A stretch of DNA of 64,000 bases from Cytidiella melzeri. Its lineage: Eukaryota; Basidiomycota; Agaricomycetes; Polyporales; Irpicaceae. The stretch's first letter is position 1. Each line of letters begins with the position of its first letter. The notes beneath the pieces are model-generated. The model searched no databases. It saw only the letters and a list, made by a program, of their open reading frames with translations, and had not been told where the DNA came from. The position numbers were made by a program, and so were the translations under genes. The stretch lies in assembly GCA_022592445.1 (NCBI GenBank), contig JABYQR010000064.1, positions 1 to 64,000 of the forward strand, read 5' to 3'. Below are positions 31,154-42,316 of the stretch, piece after piece.

Positions 31154-32533
31154 ATGCCGCCTTTCACGCCCCTCAGTAATGTCCGCAAGCTCCGAAGGCT
31201 GCTTGACCATGCCGATCGCAAAACCCTCTCGCCCACCCAGAAATACATGTACAACGCGGAAAAGCAAATGAACTTTCGGACAATTGCCAAGCTTTGTGCG
31301 ACGCGCTCAGACTACGTCCTCGGCACCTCCAATCTTGCCTCTCCCGACCTCATCGAGGAAATGGCCCAGGTTGGCCAGTTCGCTGAAGTGGTCTATCCCT
31401 CGCTCCTGCCGACAGAGTTTGTGTTTGAGAATTTGAATATTCTCACACAGGCCAACTTTCCCCTCGAAGGATACGACGCGCTTCTGGAATCGGAGCTCTT
31501 GCAAGCTTGGCAAGGGGACGTCGCCGACCTCGACAGTCTTATAGCGTACCGCCCAGCTTTGAAGCAGCTGGTGGTCGCCTTCTCCGGGACCTCGAACATG
31601 AAGCAGTCTTTGTACGATGTGCGTCTTCGTAGACTGAAGCACCCCGCTGGTCGCGGATGTGGAGTGCATAGTGGGTTTTGGAGAATCTACAAGGGGGTGA
31701 GGAGCAGGGTGTTGGAAGGGATCAAAGAAGGAGTGAACAAGTATGACGTTAAAGAGCTCGCCATCACTGGACATAGTCTTGGAGGGGCGATCTCTTCGCT
31801 ACTTGCACTCGACCTATTGACGGCGAACGACGTACCACGGACGCTGCTTGACGGTGTGACACTGAAGTTGTTTGGGTTCGGCAGTCCAAGAGCGGGGAAC
31901 TCTAAGTTGGTCAAGGTGTGGCGAGATGCTGTGGCTCAACGAAGGGCGAAGGAGGGAGAGCACTGCATCAAAGAGTATCTTGTTAAAGCATATAGAGATG
32001 GTGGGTATCTCACACTTGTTTTTCCGCGGGCTCAGCAAGGTCTCACGCTGACTTGTTTACTTCTCACCTCATCTTCAGGCGTACCGTCGCTTCCGCCAGC
32101 AAGCTTCCGGTACCAGCACTTTACGGAAGAACCGTTATACTTTTACCATGGCCGATTGTTCCACATTCCCGTATCTGAGAACGAGCATGGTCTGTTCCAC
32201 GTTGCGAAGGAGGCTCTTGATACGACCCAAATACCGCAATATCCGAGAGGAGGGCACAACTACTATAACAATCGTGACATGGAAGGCATTGCCCGACGGA
32301 TGCAGTGGATAGAGGAGATGATGGCGAAGGGGCCCGATTGGGAGTCGAGTTATACGGCTCGCAAGGCCAAGTATGAAGAGAAGTTGGCTAAGAAGGTTGG
32401 CATGGTATCACCTGTCTCCAGTCGAGGGAGCAGTATCACTAGTTCTAGGACGTTGGAGTCTAGCAGCGGCGATAGTTGGACTAGCAGTAGCACAACTCTG
32501 GAAGACAAAGTATCTAGCCTAGCCCTCAGTTAA
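31154..32533 (+). CDS. class-3 lipase family alpha/beta hydrolase
   Basis: Predicted 433-aa protein from two exons (31154-32000 and 32079-32533). The core carries LVVAFSGTSN (oxyanion-side strand), the nucleophile elbow ITGHSLGGAIS with catalytic Ser, and FGFGSPRAGN, the signature order of Lipase_3 enzymes. A candidate catalytic His lies in RYQHFTEEPLYFYHGRLF. No signal peptide is visible at the chosen start, so it is probably intracellular and acts on acylglycerols or phospholipids; the substrate is inferred. The C-terminus is Ser/Thr-rich. The 78-nt intron is a multiple of three without stops, so intron retention would only insert 26 residues after AYRDG. The spliced form fits the family better (DGVPSLPP). 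Confidence 0.85.
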   Translation: MPPFTPLSNVRKLRRLLDHADRKTLSPTQKYMYNAEKQMNFRTIAKLCATRSDYVLGTSNLASPDLIEEMAQVGQFAEVVYPSLLPTEFVFENLNILTQANFPLEGYDALLESELLQAWQGDVADLDSLIAYRPALKQLVVAFSGTSNMKQSLYDVRLRRLKHPAGRGCGVHSGFWRIYKGVRSRVLEGIKEGVNKYDVKELAITGHSLGGAISSLLALDLLTANDVPRTLLDGVTLKLFGFGSPRAGNSKLVKVWRDAVAQRRAKEGEHCIKEYLVKAYRDGGYLTLVFPRAQQGLTLTCLLLTSSSGVPSLPPASFRYQHFTEEPLYFYHGRLFHIPVSENEHGLFHVAKEALDTTQIPQYPRGGHNYYNNRDMEGIARRMQWIEEMMAKGPDWESSYTARKAKYEEKLAKKVGMVSPVSSRGSSITSSRTLESSSGDSWTSSSTTLEDKVSSLALS

Positions 32534-33068
32534 CTTCATCTATCTATAGCTACATAGCGCATGTCGAGCTTGTTGTGGGTGATCTTCGGTGCGCGGTGCA
32601 GTTGAACAAGTGAGGACTCCCAGAGCGGCTCGCTAGGTAACGTTAACAGCCTGAGAAGAGCAAAGTCTGTGGGAATATGTATATGTCGTGGTGTAAACGT
32701 TGAGATTGCTGACCGCTGAGCTCACGTCGGGCTCAGAATGCCGAAAGCTGGAGTAGAGTGAACGGTGTTCATGCTCTTGAATCGTGGAATAGAGGACACA
32801 GTTTCCTAGTAGGACAAGTGAAGCGTAAGCAGAGGATCCATATGGTGTGTGAGTGAAACCACTGAGGGCATTAATTCACGGTGGGGGATATATGGATTAG
32901 ACGCAGACGCGGAGATGTTGGTTATCTGATAATACGACCTCCGCCCACTCCCGCTTACTTAACCCCACTCCCATCTCCAGCTCAACGTTCCCCTCATAAC
33001 TCACCACCATCCAGGCCGACCACTATATCCCTCGACACATCCCTGGCCCTGTAGACCTTTTGCACCTC
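32534..33068. other. intergenic, MFS transporter promoter
   Basis: No coding potential seen. The last 130 bp are C-rich on the plus strand, with CTCCCATCTCC-type runs typical of fungal promoters and 5' leaders. Confidence 0.45.
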
Positions 33069-35457
33069 ATGTCCTCCTACGACAGCTACCAGAATCCAAG
33101 CAGCCCTCGGCCGCCAAGCGCGCGACAAGAGCCTTTCCAGCAGTCGCTTGCGGAAGACGACACCTACGTAGAAGAGGACCTTGGGCCACTTCACCTACAG
33201 CCTGAAGCAAGTACATCTCCAGTCCGGATACAGCTTATCCGCGCACTGGCATTGTTATGTGCTTGCTCGCTGAGCATTGGCAGCCACTAGTGCGTGCAAT
33301 GTTCCTCGTTGTTTCTAATGACACTCACGCAAGCAATAACTAGTGCATCGTATATTCTGGGACCTTTGAAATCCCGTCTTGCAAGAGAGATGGGGACAGA
33401 CAACACCGAATTCTCACTTCTCATCTCTGCATTCTCACTCAACAGCACATGGACACCACTAGTAGGAGGTGTGCTCGCCAGTAGGCTAGGCACGACATTC
33501 ACGAGCATTTTGGCGACTGGAGTAGTCTTTCTGGGTGAGTCTTGTTCAGGCGCGCTCCTCTTCGTGCGTGCTCAGCGTAGAATTACTCTAGGACAACTAT
33601 GCTTGCTCGTCGGAAACCTCTCAGGGAGTGTACGCACGATGGCCTTCGGAATGTTCATCTTTGGGCTCGGTGTTAGTCCCCTCGCAGTCGTGCAAGAGAC
33701 TATCATTGTCCGATTCTTCAAGTCCCATGGACTTGGGGTCTCACTCGCTCTAGGCCTCGTAGCCGGGAAAGGCGCGTCGTTCGTCGCAGCCCGTACATCA
33801 TACCCTCTAGCCGAATATTTCGGGCCACATGCGCCGTTTTACGCTGCCACCATCCTCACAGGAGTCTCGTTCTGCGTCAACTTGGTATACCTCTCTGCAT
33901 CCAAATGGCTCGTGCGTGGCGCTGGAGCGGAGCTTGAGGCAACCGAGTTGAACGAGGAAGCTGCTCAACAACAAGCCGAACATGTACGAAGCGGCTCGCT
34001 CCATAGCTTGTCTGAAGCCGAAGCTCTCAAGGAGGTTGCAAAGCGACGCGTGGTTCACCTCCGCGATGTCACCAAGCTAGGAGATGTATTTTGGGCGTGA
34101 GCTCTACCACATCAAGGTCTGCGTGTTTCAGTGCTGACGTGTATCTACTAGTTACATCGGCTTAAACGTCCTCTGTGGAGCGATTTGGTCACCATTCACC
34201 CATCTCTGCGCGTAAGTTCCCTCTCATGTACAGATACGCGGCCACGTTGACCTGGCGTCACAGTAACATCATCGAGCGACGATACAAGCTTCCTGAAGCC
34301 GATGCTAGCACGAAGGCCTCGTACCTTCTTGCAGGGAGTGTGATGCTCTACCCAATTGTGAGTGGTCCGGTTCAACATTCTCAAGCGTTGTCACAACATT
34401 GATCCATCGCATATAGACTGGTTATGTGGTAGACGCTCTCAAGAAGCACGGCATTGTGATGCGACTGTTCACCCTATCATCATGCTTGACGCTCCTCTGC
34501 TACGCCTGGCTAGCATTGCCACCCCATGCTACCGCTTCGCCTATGCCAGCTATCATCTCTTTCGCATCTGGCCACGGCTTCGCACCTCGTAACTATCTTC
34601 TGCCGTTATCATGGTGCTCGTGAGTTCTTATAACGTATCTCTCTTTTAGTTCTCCTTGTCGTCCTTGTACCGGAAATCGTTCCTTCCAAGTACATCTCAA
34701 CCACATTGGGGGCTCACAAAGCGGTATGTGGATTCCTTTAGCGCAAAGTGGCTAATCTAACTGCACAAATTCGAACTAGCTTGAGCAAACTGGAACCACC
34801 ATCTTCCAAACCCTTGCCGGTGTTGCTCTCGATATCAAGTCGAAGAAGCAGGCTGAAAAGTTGGTGTCTCCGGTGAACGGTGACGAGCGCGATATTCAAT
34901 ACCTACTGAACGCTTTCCTCGTCCTCAATTTCTTACAACTCGCCGCGATTGTCGGCCTTGCAAGACTCGACCGCAAGCAGAAGATCGCTGCATTCCGACA
35001 TTCCACTGCCCTACTTCCGCCTGTGCTGGAAGATGATGAAGAAAGCAGCGCGGTCGATGTAAGCAGCACGAAGACTAAGGAGCCTTCGGATCCGTGGCAA
35101 GAATACGATGTCTCGGGTCAGCGTTTCCAGCCTCCTGGGAGTCGACGCGGTACCATCAGGAGCAATCATGGCATCAACGTTGCGTCAGGTTCTCGCTCTG
35201 CGTCGCAAGCTTCGGAGTCGAGTATACCTCTGCTGATGTCCGAGTCGCAGTTGAGCTCGGCAAGGACCAGCAGGTACTTGATCGATTCGTCAAGCAATGT
35301 GAAGGTCGTCAGGACGAAGAAAGAGGTGAAGAGAGGAGAATGGTTCGCTGTGATGTGTGCTTTTGGTATTGCGTTTGCTTGGGTGCTTTTTATGGGGGTA
35401 GCGTGGGTGAGGTTGAGGAGCAAAGAGCAAAGAGGGATAAGGCCGAATACGTTGTGA
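33069..35457 (+). CDS. major facilitator superfamily transporter, MFSD1-like
   Basis: Predicted 664-aa protein from eight exons: 33069-33289, 33344-33534, 33592-34096, 34152-34211, 34264-34357, 34417-34588, 34650-34723, 34780-35457. A polar N-terminus of about 55 residues precedes TM1 (RALALLCACSLSIGSHYAS). The loop after it (GPLKSRLAREMGTDNTEFSLLISAF) and the next helix match the MFSD1/lysosomal-dipeptide-type MFS group as I recall it. About twelve hydrophobic segments can be traced, with a long cytosolic loop in the middle (LEATELNEEAAQQQAEH). The C-terminal region is an extended Ser-rich domain followed by one more hydrophobic stretch (AVMCAFGIAFAWVLFMGVAW). The substrate is unknown, and vacuolar location is inferred. 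Confidence 0.8.
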
Positions 35458-36485
35458 GCCGCCTTGAGGACTGCTACTACGACCATCTTCTTTACCGTTT
35501 TGACCAGTTGTTTTCATGGAATTGCGTTTTGACCGGTTGTTTTCATGGAATTGTTGTGCTTGTCTGGAAATCATGTATGTTAGATCTTGATGTGTCATAT
35601 TGCTACAATTAATGGCTTCATGTACTACTAGGTTTGGTGCATCCTCGACGCTCATAACTTCTAGCCTCACTGCGAGTGTCATGAGATCCTGTTGTCACTC
35701 GGACGTCGGTGATCTCCCTTTCCGTCAGCTGCAGACTAAAAGTTGTCAACCGATGCAAAGCGTGCGCCTCGAACCTGGCCACACTCAGCTGCCTGCTCAT
35801 CATCTTCGACGTCGAAGGCGCGGAAATGGAGAGCTCAAACTCACTCTGGTGGCAACCCAAATCCGACAGGTGCCTCTGTGTCTCCTGAAGCGGTGTCGGA
35901 CTCTCTTAAAGTTTTAAATTTATATGTCACCTATTATACACTGCTGAGAATTCACGCCGCTTCTTACCAACGCTCCATCCCAGGGTCTTTGGTAGTGTAC
36001 GAAGCTGGGAAGCCAGTGTCCGCGCGGGTAGTGCAAGTGACGATTACTGCAATCTGGGCTCGTCCCCAGCCGTTCATCGCAAGCTTGCGCCCTTTGCTTG
36101 TCTCGGTTGGCGCGTTCTACTGGTCTGGCGAGTCTGAACTGTCACGGTAATCTGATTAGGCTAGAGATGGCCTTTAGACGCACATTTCCGGTTACGTAAC
36201 CCGCTAACTCTCAGCGGCAAGTGGGTCCTAGACGTGCACAAGCCCTCCCCGCCGCCGACAAAAGCCTCAAGACTACAAGAGGTGAGTACAAGACAATGCC
36301 AGGACGTTGATACAAGCCTTTGTGTTATGCAAATCTGAGGTAGAGAGCAGAAGGGATGATAGGAAGGGCTGGATGGGTGGCAGGAAGGGTGGATGACACC
36401 GCACACACGACCGGCCAAACTTGTTCGCGTGTTGATCACAGCGAACGGATAGCTGATTCTCTCTTCCGCCAATTTAGCTTGCAAG
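35458..36485. other. intergenic, RPL15 upstream region
   Basis: Contains a 29-bp tandem duplication (35496-35553) just after the transporter stop codon. A plus-strand open frame (35743-36150) is not like any family I recognise. The 3' half is likely the promoter of the ribosomal protein gene. Confidence 0.4.
35496..35553 (+). repeat. 29-bp tandem duplication
   Basis: Two adjacent copies of a unit starting cgttttgacc and ending catggaattg, at 35496-35524 and 35525-35553, with one mismatch (A/G at the eleventh base). It lies 39 bp past the transporter stop codon, so probably in its 3' UTR. Confidence 0.85.
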
Positions 36486-37275
36486 ATGGGCGCATACAAG
36501 TACATCGGCGAGTTGTACAAAAAGAAGCAGTCAGATGTCCTCCGTTTCCTCCTCCGCGTGCGGTGAGTACCAGTACTGGTCTATGCTGTAGCAGCAAATT
36601 TTGAGCTTCAAATGATGGCTTCAGGTGCTGGGAGTACCGTCAGTTGAACGTCATTCACCGTGCATCTCGTCCTTCGCGTCCCGACAAGGCTCGTCGTCTC
36701 GGCTACAAGGCCAAGCAGGGCTACGTTATCTACCGTGTCCGTGTCCGCAGGGGTAACCGCAAGAAACACGTCCCCAAGGGCGCTACCTTCGGCAAGCCCG
36801 TTCGCCAGGGTGTCAACCATTTAAAGCCTCAGAGAGGTCTTCAGAGTGTCGCGGAGGAGCGTGTCGGCAAGCGATGCGGCAACCTTCGTGTGCTCAACTC
36901 GTACTGGATCAACCAGGACGGCGTGTACAAGTACTACGAGGTCATCCTCGTTGACCCACAGCACAAGGCGGTATGTGCTTTGCTATGCTGCTATTGCCAA
37001 AGGGGACAAGCTGATATTTTGTGTCGTTTTCAGATCCGCAGAGATCCCAGAATCAACTGGATCGCAAAAGCTGTTCACAAGCACCGCGAGTCTCGTGGTC
37101 TTACCAGCATTGGCAAGAAGGTCTGTCTTTTAATCATACTATTTCCAGCGCAAGGCTCAAGCATAACGTTCTCTTTCAGAACCGTGGTCTTGGCAAGGGC
37201 AACCGTCACAACCACACTCCCGGCAGGTCGACCTGGAAGAGGCACAACACCCTTTCGCTCCGTCGCTACCGGTAA
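36486..37275 (+). CDS. RPL15: 60S ribosomal protein L15 (eL15)
   Basis: Predicted 201-aa protein from four exons (36486-36562, 36625-36970, 37034-37120, 37180-37275). It begins [19 protein letters not shown] and continues with [32 protein letters not shown] and the C-terminal [20 protein letters not shown], all diagnostic for eukaryotic eL15. Length agrees with the family (about 204). It is a basic, rRNA-binding component of the large subunit. Introns are short (55-63 nt). No sign of a duplicated or broken copy nearby. Confidence 0.98.
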
Positions 37276-38160
37276 TCTACTCGCCTTGTTGTGTGTTATG
37301 CTGTCTCTCGCTGCCTTTATCTACGCCCACTCTGTGCCATCGTACATATCCCCCTCATCGTCCAAGTCATGTCGATACATTCGCCTTACGGATGCATGCT
37401 GTTGAGCAAAAAGGCCCAGTTGAAAGTACCAGGTGTGATTCATGTGAGGAAGTTCTACAATCACGGAATGGCATTGAGAACAGCCCTGGTCGCGGGTAGG
37501 AAGTGAACGTCTAAAGGGAGCTCGCAACGACTGTTAGCTGCTAACCCAATTCGCAGAGTTGCATACATCATGCCCAATTTTGATGTATAAATCGGTTTGT
37601 CTATAGACGCCGCTGATCTCAGACCAGATCATGTACGTATGGAACTCTTCGCCGTCGTCGCGTTGACTGTTGCTACTTGCGAGCATCTCAGTGAAACTTC
37701 GAAAGTGCGTCCAAGCCGACAAACACAACATGTTGGAAAACCGAATAACCTTCTCAGGCTCTTGACCTTCCAACGTCCTGACGGAGCTGCTTGACAAAGT
37801 TCTTGCTAGACTACCTCAATTCATGCAGGGTAGGTGTGCTTATGAGGGAGACACCCCGTTGAGCAACGTTTCAGCAACCATGCGTATCTAAGCTAACATG
37901 ACGTGGATTTTTTGCACAGGAGCTGTGCCAAAAAACAAGAACTGAACACCTAGCGCATCGTTCAGTATTTACAGGTGTGCCCTGATTGACTTCAGCGAGT
38001 GTTACACTGATACGAATTAAAGTCCCCATACTAGGCTGAAATCGAGATGACGAAGAGAAACGGTTCATCATTATCTCCGTAGAGGGGCAATGTCGACTAT
38101 GCTTGAACTCCGCGCACTATCATTTACATCCGTTATCTCTTTGCTCTCAGAGCCACCACC
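37276..38160. other. intergenic, no gene seen
   Basis: About 0.9 kb after RPL15 with only small overlapping open frames. Holds the RPL15 3' UTR and the promoter of the next plus-strand gene. Confidence 0.45.
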
Positions 38161-38946
38161 ATGTATCCTTACCGCACCAACCGTCTGCACGGTCTCCTTG
38201 GTAGTTTGGGAGGAGAGTTTTCCCCAAAGCGAGGCCGCAGCATCGTGAGTACGTCCTAATGTCCACTTGGAACAAACTTGTAATGGAATTCTTGCCGAAG
38301 TCCAAAACGAAGGCTATGAAGCAGTACCAGTTTAGCCCCTCTGACTTCGACAACATCAAGCCCACTGGGTCGGTGCAAATCCCTTTGGACCGGGATTGGC
38401 CAGCAGCTACAACGAATGCGATGTGCAGGAACTGGCGGAAAAGATTGAAGATATTCGCAAAACGCTCCAGCAGAACCAAGGCAATGGAGATAACGTGCCA
38501 CAGACAGAGAGCACGGTAACCACAAAAGAGGTGAAGGAGAGGTACAAAGTACGTACGGCTTAACTCGAACGTCTTGAATATCAACTGAATGCGATATTCA
38601 GTTGGATAGCGTGCAACTGAGGCGCATTCGACTGTGTAAAAGGAGATTATACAAAGTTCGTGACGTTGAGGTTCGTTGCACGATTGACGCCCATGCGACT
38701 GCGGCTAAACGAGTCCGCACGAAGGCACTTGTCCGCGCGATGTCTAACCTGAGGAACGTGCAAGCACCTACTGTAGCAGGTACAAGTACATCACTGTCTT
38801 CTGTTCTTCGCGCTCCTCGCCGTCGAGTACCACGCAAGGTATACGATGATTACGAATGGAATGGCAACTTCTTCGACAACATGTCCAGGGAAGAGGCTGA
38901 CGAATTCAGTACGTCCCAGCTCAGCCAATACGGTTCATTCTGCTGA
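38161..38946 (+). CDS. uncharacterised basic protein with short coiled coil
   Basis: I do not recognise this protein. The ATG at 38161 sits in a good context (ccaccaccATG), and the first exon (38161-38244) reads MYPYRTNRLHGLLGSLGGEF. A later stretch is in one frame and contains VQELAEKIEDIRKTLQQNQ, which looks like a short coiled coil. It splices at 38548/38602 to a final exon (to 38946) that is rich in Arg and ends DNMSREEADEFSTSQLSQYG. The middle (38245-38428) is unresolved: either one long intron (184 nt, unusual here) or two short ones. The gene is therefore a tentative model. Confidence 0.45.
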
Positions 38947-39608
38947 TCATGGCCTACGTCGTGATGTACCCAGTGGCTGATTTGCTTCATGGCCGTTGAA
39001 GACTCGAGTCCGCGTTTCCGTGAAGTTCATGTCTGTAGACATTCGTCACAGTATCTTTGTGATGCGTTACTTACTTGGTATTACTATTGAACAGCCTCCT
39101 TGCTGCTGTAAGATGAATCTGCCCTCGTTTTGCACGGCCATATCTGCCAAAGGCGACTGAACAAACGGGGTAATCTAGTGACCGGCCATTTTTTGGCCGT
39201 CGCCCAAGACTCATTTGTGAGTCTTGATTCATGTGCTTTGAGCTCACGGGACTGACCCCTTGATAGCTAGATGTCCGCGTTGATACGCAGTTTTGGCTTG
39301 TGCTTGGCCCTATGTTGACTACGGCATGGTCAAAACTTGGATGGAGTAATGCGATGCATGCACGGGCCAAAGTGAGAATGTCGTTAGGTGGCGCTGGCCA
39401 TCGCTGGCCCTGCTCCGTGGGCCAAATGATATTTTGCCCGTCATCTTGGCCGTTCGCATTGATTGAACAACTTATTACGCTGACACATGTTCCAGCACAG
39501 AAACATGTATATAACTTCTCCCATTCCCGGTTATCCTCTCCCCCAACCCAAATTTCACCGTCTCTCACCTTCCCTACAGTCAAGAAATAGGGCACCTATC
39601 TGAGCGTC
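38947..39608. other. intergenic, no gene seen
   Basis: A minus-strand open frame (39595-39071) is visible, but it lacks any known domain. Repeated TGGCC/GGCCA short motifs occur around 39130-39430. Probably the promoter of the SAM-like gene. Confidence 0.4.
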
Positions 39609-40685
39609 ATGTACGTCTTTGTGTTGCTTTTTCTTTTTCTTCTGCAACTGACACGATACGCTCGGATAAGGCACCACTGCCATCACCGCAGGTCGCCTTC
39701 TTGTGATGATAATTTTTTGACCATACCACCTTCTCCAGGACGCAGCCAGCCACCTACCAACAATGATCACAGGATGCGGACACCGCCTGTGACGCAAACA
39801 ACTGCAGGCAGTTGTACGTTTTCGCCACCCGCGCGAATGCCATACCATAACGACATCACCATGCGCACCCCCGACTCCTCGCCAGAGCGCAGACCGGTCG
39901 CCAGAGAGAGTCGTCATCATCCTTACCAACGACCGGTAGAACGTACTGCGATGAGAACTGTCGGTAACTCTGGCGGCTTCCAATCCATTCCTCCCCCTGG
40001 GCTCCAATTTGATCCACGATCTCAAAACCGGGCAAAGCTGTCTGCGTCTCCGGCGAAAATGAAATATCCGCGTCCCCCTTCTCCTCGCTCATCCTCCAGC
40101 CAGCGGCCCGTTGGCGGGGTGGGCTCCCCCTCCAAGATGCAGTGCGACAGCAACTTGCCGGCTCAGGACGCCACTCAAGCCCAGGGAGCTCCTAGGCCAT
40201 TGAATATCACCGATGACGAATCACGTGGTATTTTGGTCGTCGCAAAAAATGCTCGACCTACTGCTACTCCGGCTCAGACCAATGGGACAACCGCTCAGGT
40301 ATCACCTACGCCACCTTCGGACGACAGTTCAAGAAGTACTCCGCACCGCAGCCGACGCCCCGAAACGGATGCCGCGTCTCTGCACACCTCTACAAAGGAT
40401 GTTCAAGTCATAACCAACGGACCCCGCGATGACGCATGTATTCGGACTTTTCTGCAAGCCTGCGGCTTCATGGAGCCTCTATGCGACAAGTATCTACGAA
40501 TCTTCAACCACCTCGGTATCTACTCTCACCACGACCTCGATCTGTTGATCAACAACAACCTACGCGAATCCTTTGCAGATCTCTTGAGGAAATTTCACGA
40601 CATTCGTTGGCTTCACTTGACGTGCATTATGAAACAGCTGGAGGACTATGAGTCGAGGCAGAAGAAAGGGGATGGGAGCAAGTAG
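39609..40685 (+). CDS. low-complexity protein with C-terminal SAM-like helical domain
   Basis: A 358-aa frame without compulsory introns. Residues 30-270 are Pro/Ser/Arg-rich with short repeated motifs (MRTPPVTQT, MRTPDSSPE). The last 80 residues fold like a sterile-alpha-motif: FLQACGFMEPLCDKYLRIF, then HHDLDLLINNN and RWLHLTCIMKQLE. Such domains mediate protein contacts. The first 25 residues are very hydrophobic (FVLLFLFLLQL) but are encoded by a pyrimidine-rich stretch. An alternative reading is an intron starting GTACGT at 39611 and ending AAG at about 39670, which restores an ATG across the junction and removes the hydrophobic segment. Start is thus uncertain. Function unknown. Confidence 0.6.
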   Translation: MYVFVLLFLFLLQLTRYARIRHHCHHRRSPSCDDNFLTIPPSPGRSQPPTNNDHRMRTPPVTQTTAGSCTFSPPARMPYHNDITMRTPDSSPERRPVARESRHHPYQRPVERTAMRTVGNSGGFQSIPPPGLQFDPRSQNRAKLSASPAKMKYPRPPSPRSSSSQRPVGGVGSPSKMQCDSNLPAQDATQAQGAPRPLNITDDESRGILVVAKNARPTATPAQTNGTTAQVSPTPPSDDSSRSTPHRSRRPETDAASLHTSTKDVQVITNGPRDDACIRTFLQACGFMEPLCDKYLRIFNHLGIYSHHDLDLLINNNLRESFADLLRKFHDIRWLHLTCIMKQLEDYESRQKKGDGSK

Positions 40686-40808
40686 ATGTCAAGAGACAGT
40701 AGGGGAAGGTTTTTTGGAGCGCATCGATCATTCAAGCCCATTATGTATTATGCCCAACGTATGCCAATCATTATGCCACATGCTATCAACGACATGGGGG
40801 ATAAATAG

Positions 40809-42075
40809 TTATTCCGCCGTAGCACGAACGACCAAATCGGTTGAGATATCATCTGCGCCGCCAATAGGCACAAGCTGCATCTGTTCCTCATCCAGAGCCA
40901 CAGAGTGCGAGTCTGAGGCAGACTCTCCTTCATTGGCGACTGTCTGCGAGTCATCAACGGCTGCTTCAACAATCACCGCAACCTGCAGAACGCCATTGCG
41001 CTTCTCCAAGGCTTCATCGACTATTTCACGCACAGAGCGCACGGCACTCTCGCTTGTGCGCCATATCCCCCATTCGCCAGCACCACCGACGCCCATACCC
41101 ATCCTCTCTCGGCGGAATCGCATTGCACTTGGTACCCATGCACCGGCACTTAGGTGTATTTCCGTGAGGCCATGCGGAAGTAGAGCAGACAGTACCTCTT
41201 GTACAGTCCCTGCGTTAATACCCGATCCTGGTAATATCGTTAGCTTTTGTCCGTTTTCAGCGGCCGAGGCGCTTTCCAATAGATCCTTGAGGATCTCGAG
41301 AGAAGTAGGCAAGACCGCTTTCTGTCCTAATCCACTGCGGAAGGAGTTTAGCAGCTTCGTTCGGCGCGTTGTAAGTTCGATGCGCATACCTAGTGAGAAT
41401 CCGAGTAATCCCAGTAATCTGAGAGATCTTGGAGAAAGCTACATATACAAGAGAAGTGCGTAAGAGTTTATGATGCGCAAAAAACCGAGGGGTCTCTCAC
41501 AATCTGCAGCATCAACCGTCATATCAAAAGCTCTGTGGAAGCATACTGAAGGACAAGTCAGAACTGAGGTTTTGCTATAGGGAGCTGGCACTAACCTTCC
41601 ATCGGTAAAGCTTCTCGGACTAGACTTCATGGATGGATCGGTTTCGAGCGGTCGCAAAAAGGTGCTTGAGCACTGACCGAGATGTTGTTCTAACATCGAC
41701 TTTTCCATAAGCGTCCAACACGCCAAACACCACGCCGTCTGCGCCCGCAGCCTTGTAGGCACGGATATCTTCCACCATCGAATCCACTTCCCAAAGTGTG
41801 TAGAGAAAATCGCCAGTGCGGGGTCTAATCATCACCATGATGCGCACGTTTGGAGAGCTCTTCTTGACCTGTCTAAACAGCCCGATACTAGGAGTAGTGC
41901 CTCCACCGACACCTATGTTTCCACATAGCTCAAGCCGATTTGCGCCACCTCGCACTGCTCTGGCAGCGCAACCTGTCAGGGACGGAAAAGCAGACTTAGA
42001 AATAACATACGCAACTGCAGACTCTACGGAGTCTACGCACACCTCGATGACAAAAGAGTTGGAAGGCAAAGTCAT
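40809..42075 (-). CDS. CutC family protein (copper homeostasis, putative)
   Basis: Predicted 331-aa protein from six exons: 42075-42011, 41959-41678, 41624-41596, 41545-41501, 41438-41390, 41334-40809; phases close exactly. The TIM-barrel family signatures are clear: IEVCVDSVESA, GGANRLELCG, GGGTTPSIGLF, MIRPRTGDF, GADGVVFGVL, VCFHRAFDMT and ITRILTSG. CutC was named for copper tolerance in bacteria, but its biochemical role remains debated. The C-terminal third is an extra acidic extension (DSQTVANEGESASDSHS) beyond the usual barrel. One exon is only 29 nt. It is divergent to TRM6 with 241 bp between start codons. Confidence 0.9.
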
Positions 42076-42316
42076 TTCGACGGAGCACTGCAACCTGAAG
42101 TTGTAGCCAGCGACTCAGCAGCTTCCGCGGCAGTGGCAGGCGTGGCAGCCACGCGAGATACACGTGAGGAATCTCCGATCTCGACGCCACAAAGCTTTTG
42201 ACAATTCGACGCCACTCTGAGTCTTTCTACACATCCGAGTCGAACATACTATCGGTAACAACTTCGCAATATCAGTTGTCGACTCAACACTCACCTTGAA
42301 ACAGTGCAGGCTCTCT
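42076..42316. promoter_or_regulatory. shared CutC/TRM6 divergent promoter
   Basis: A 241-bp gap between the two start codons. No TATA box was seen. Confidence 0.5.

Noticed and set aside
35743..36150. 135-aa plus-strand ORF upstream of RPL15
   Set aside because: Not recognised, no splice continuation, overlaps a likely promoter.
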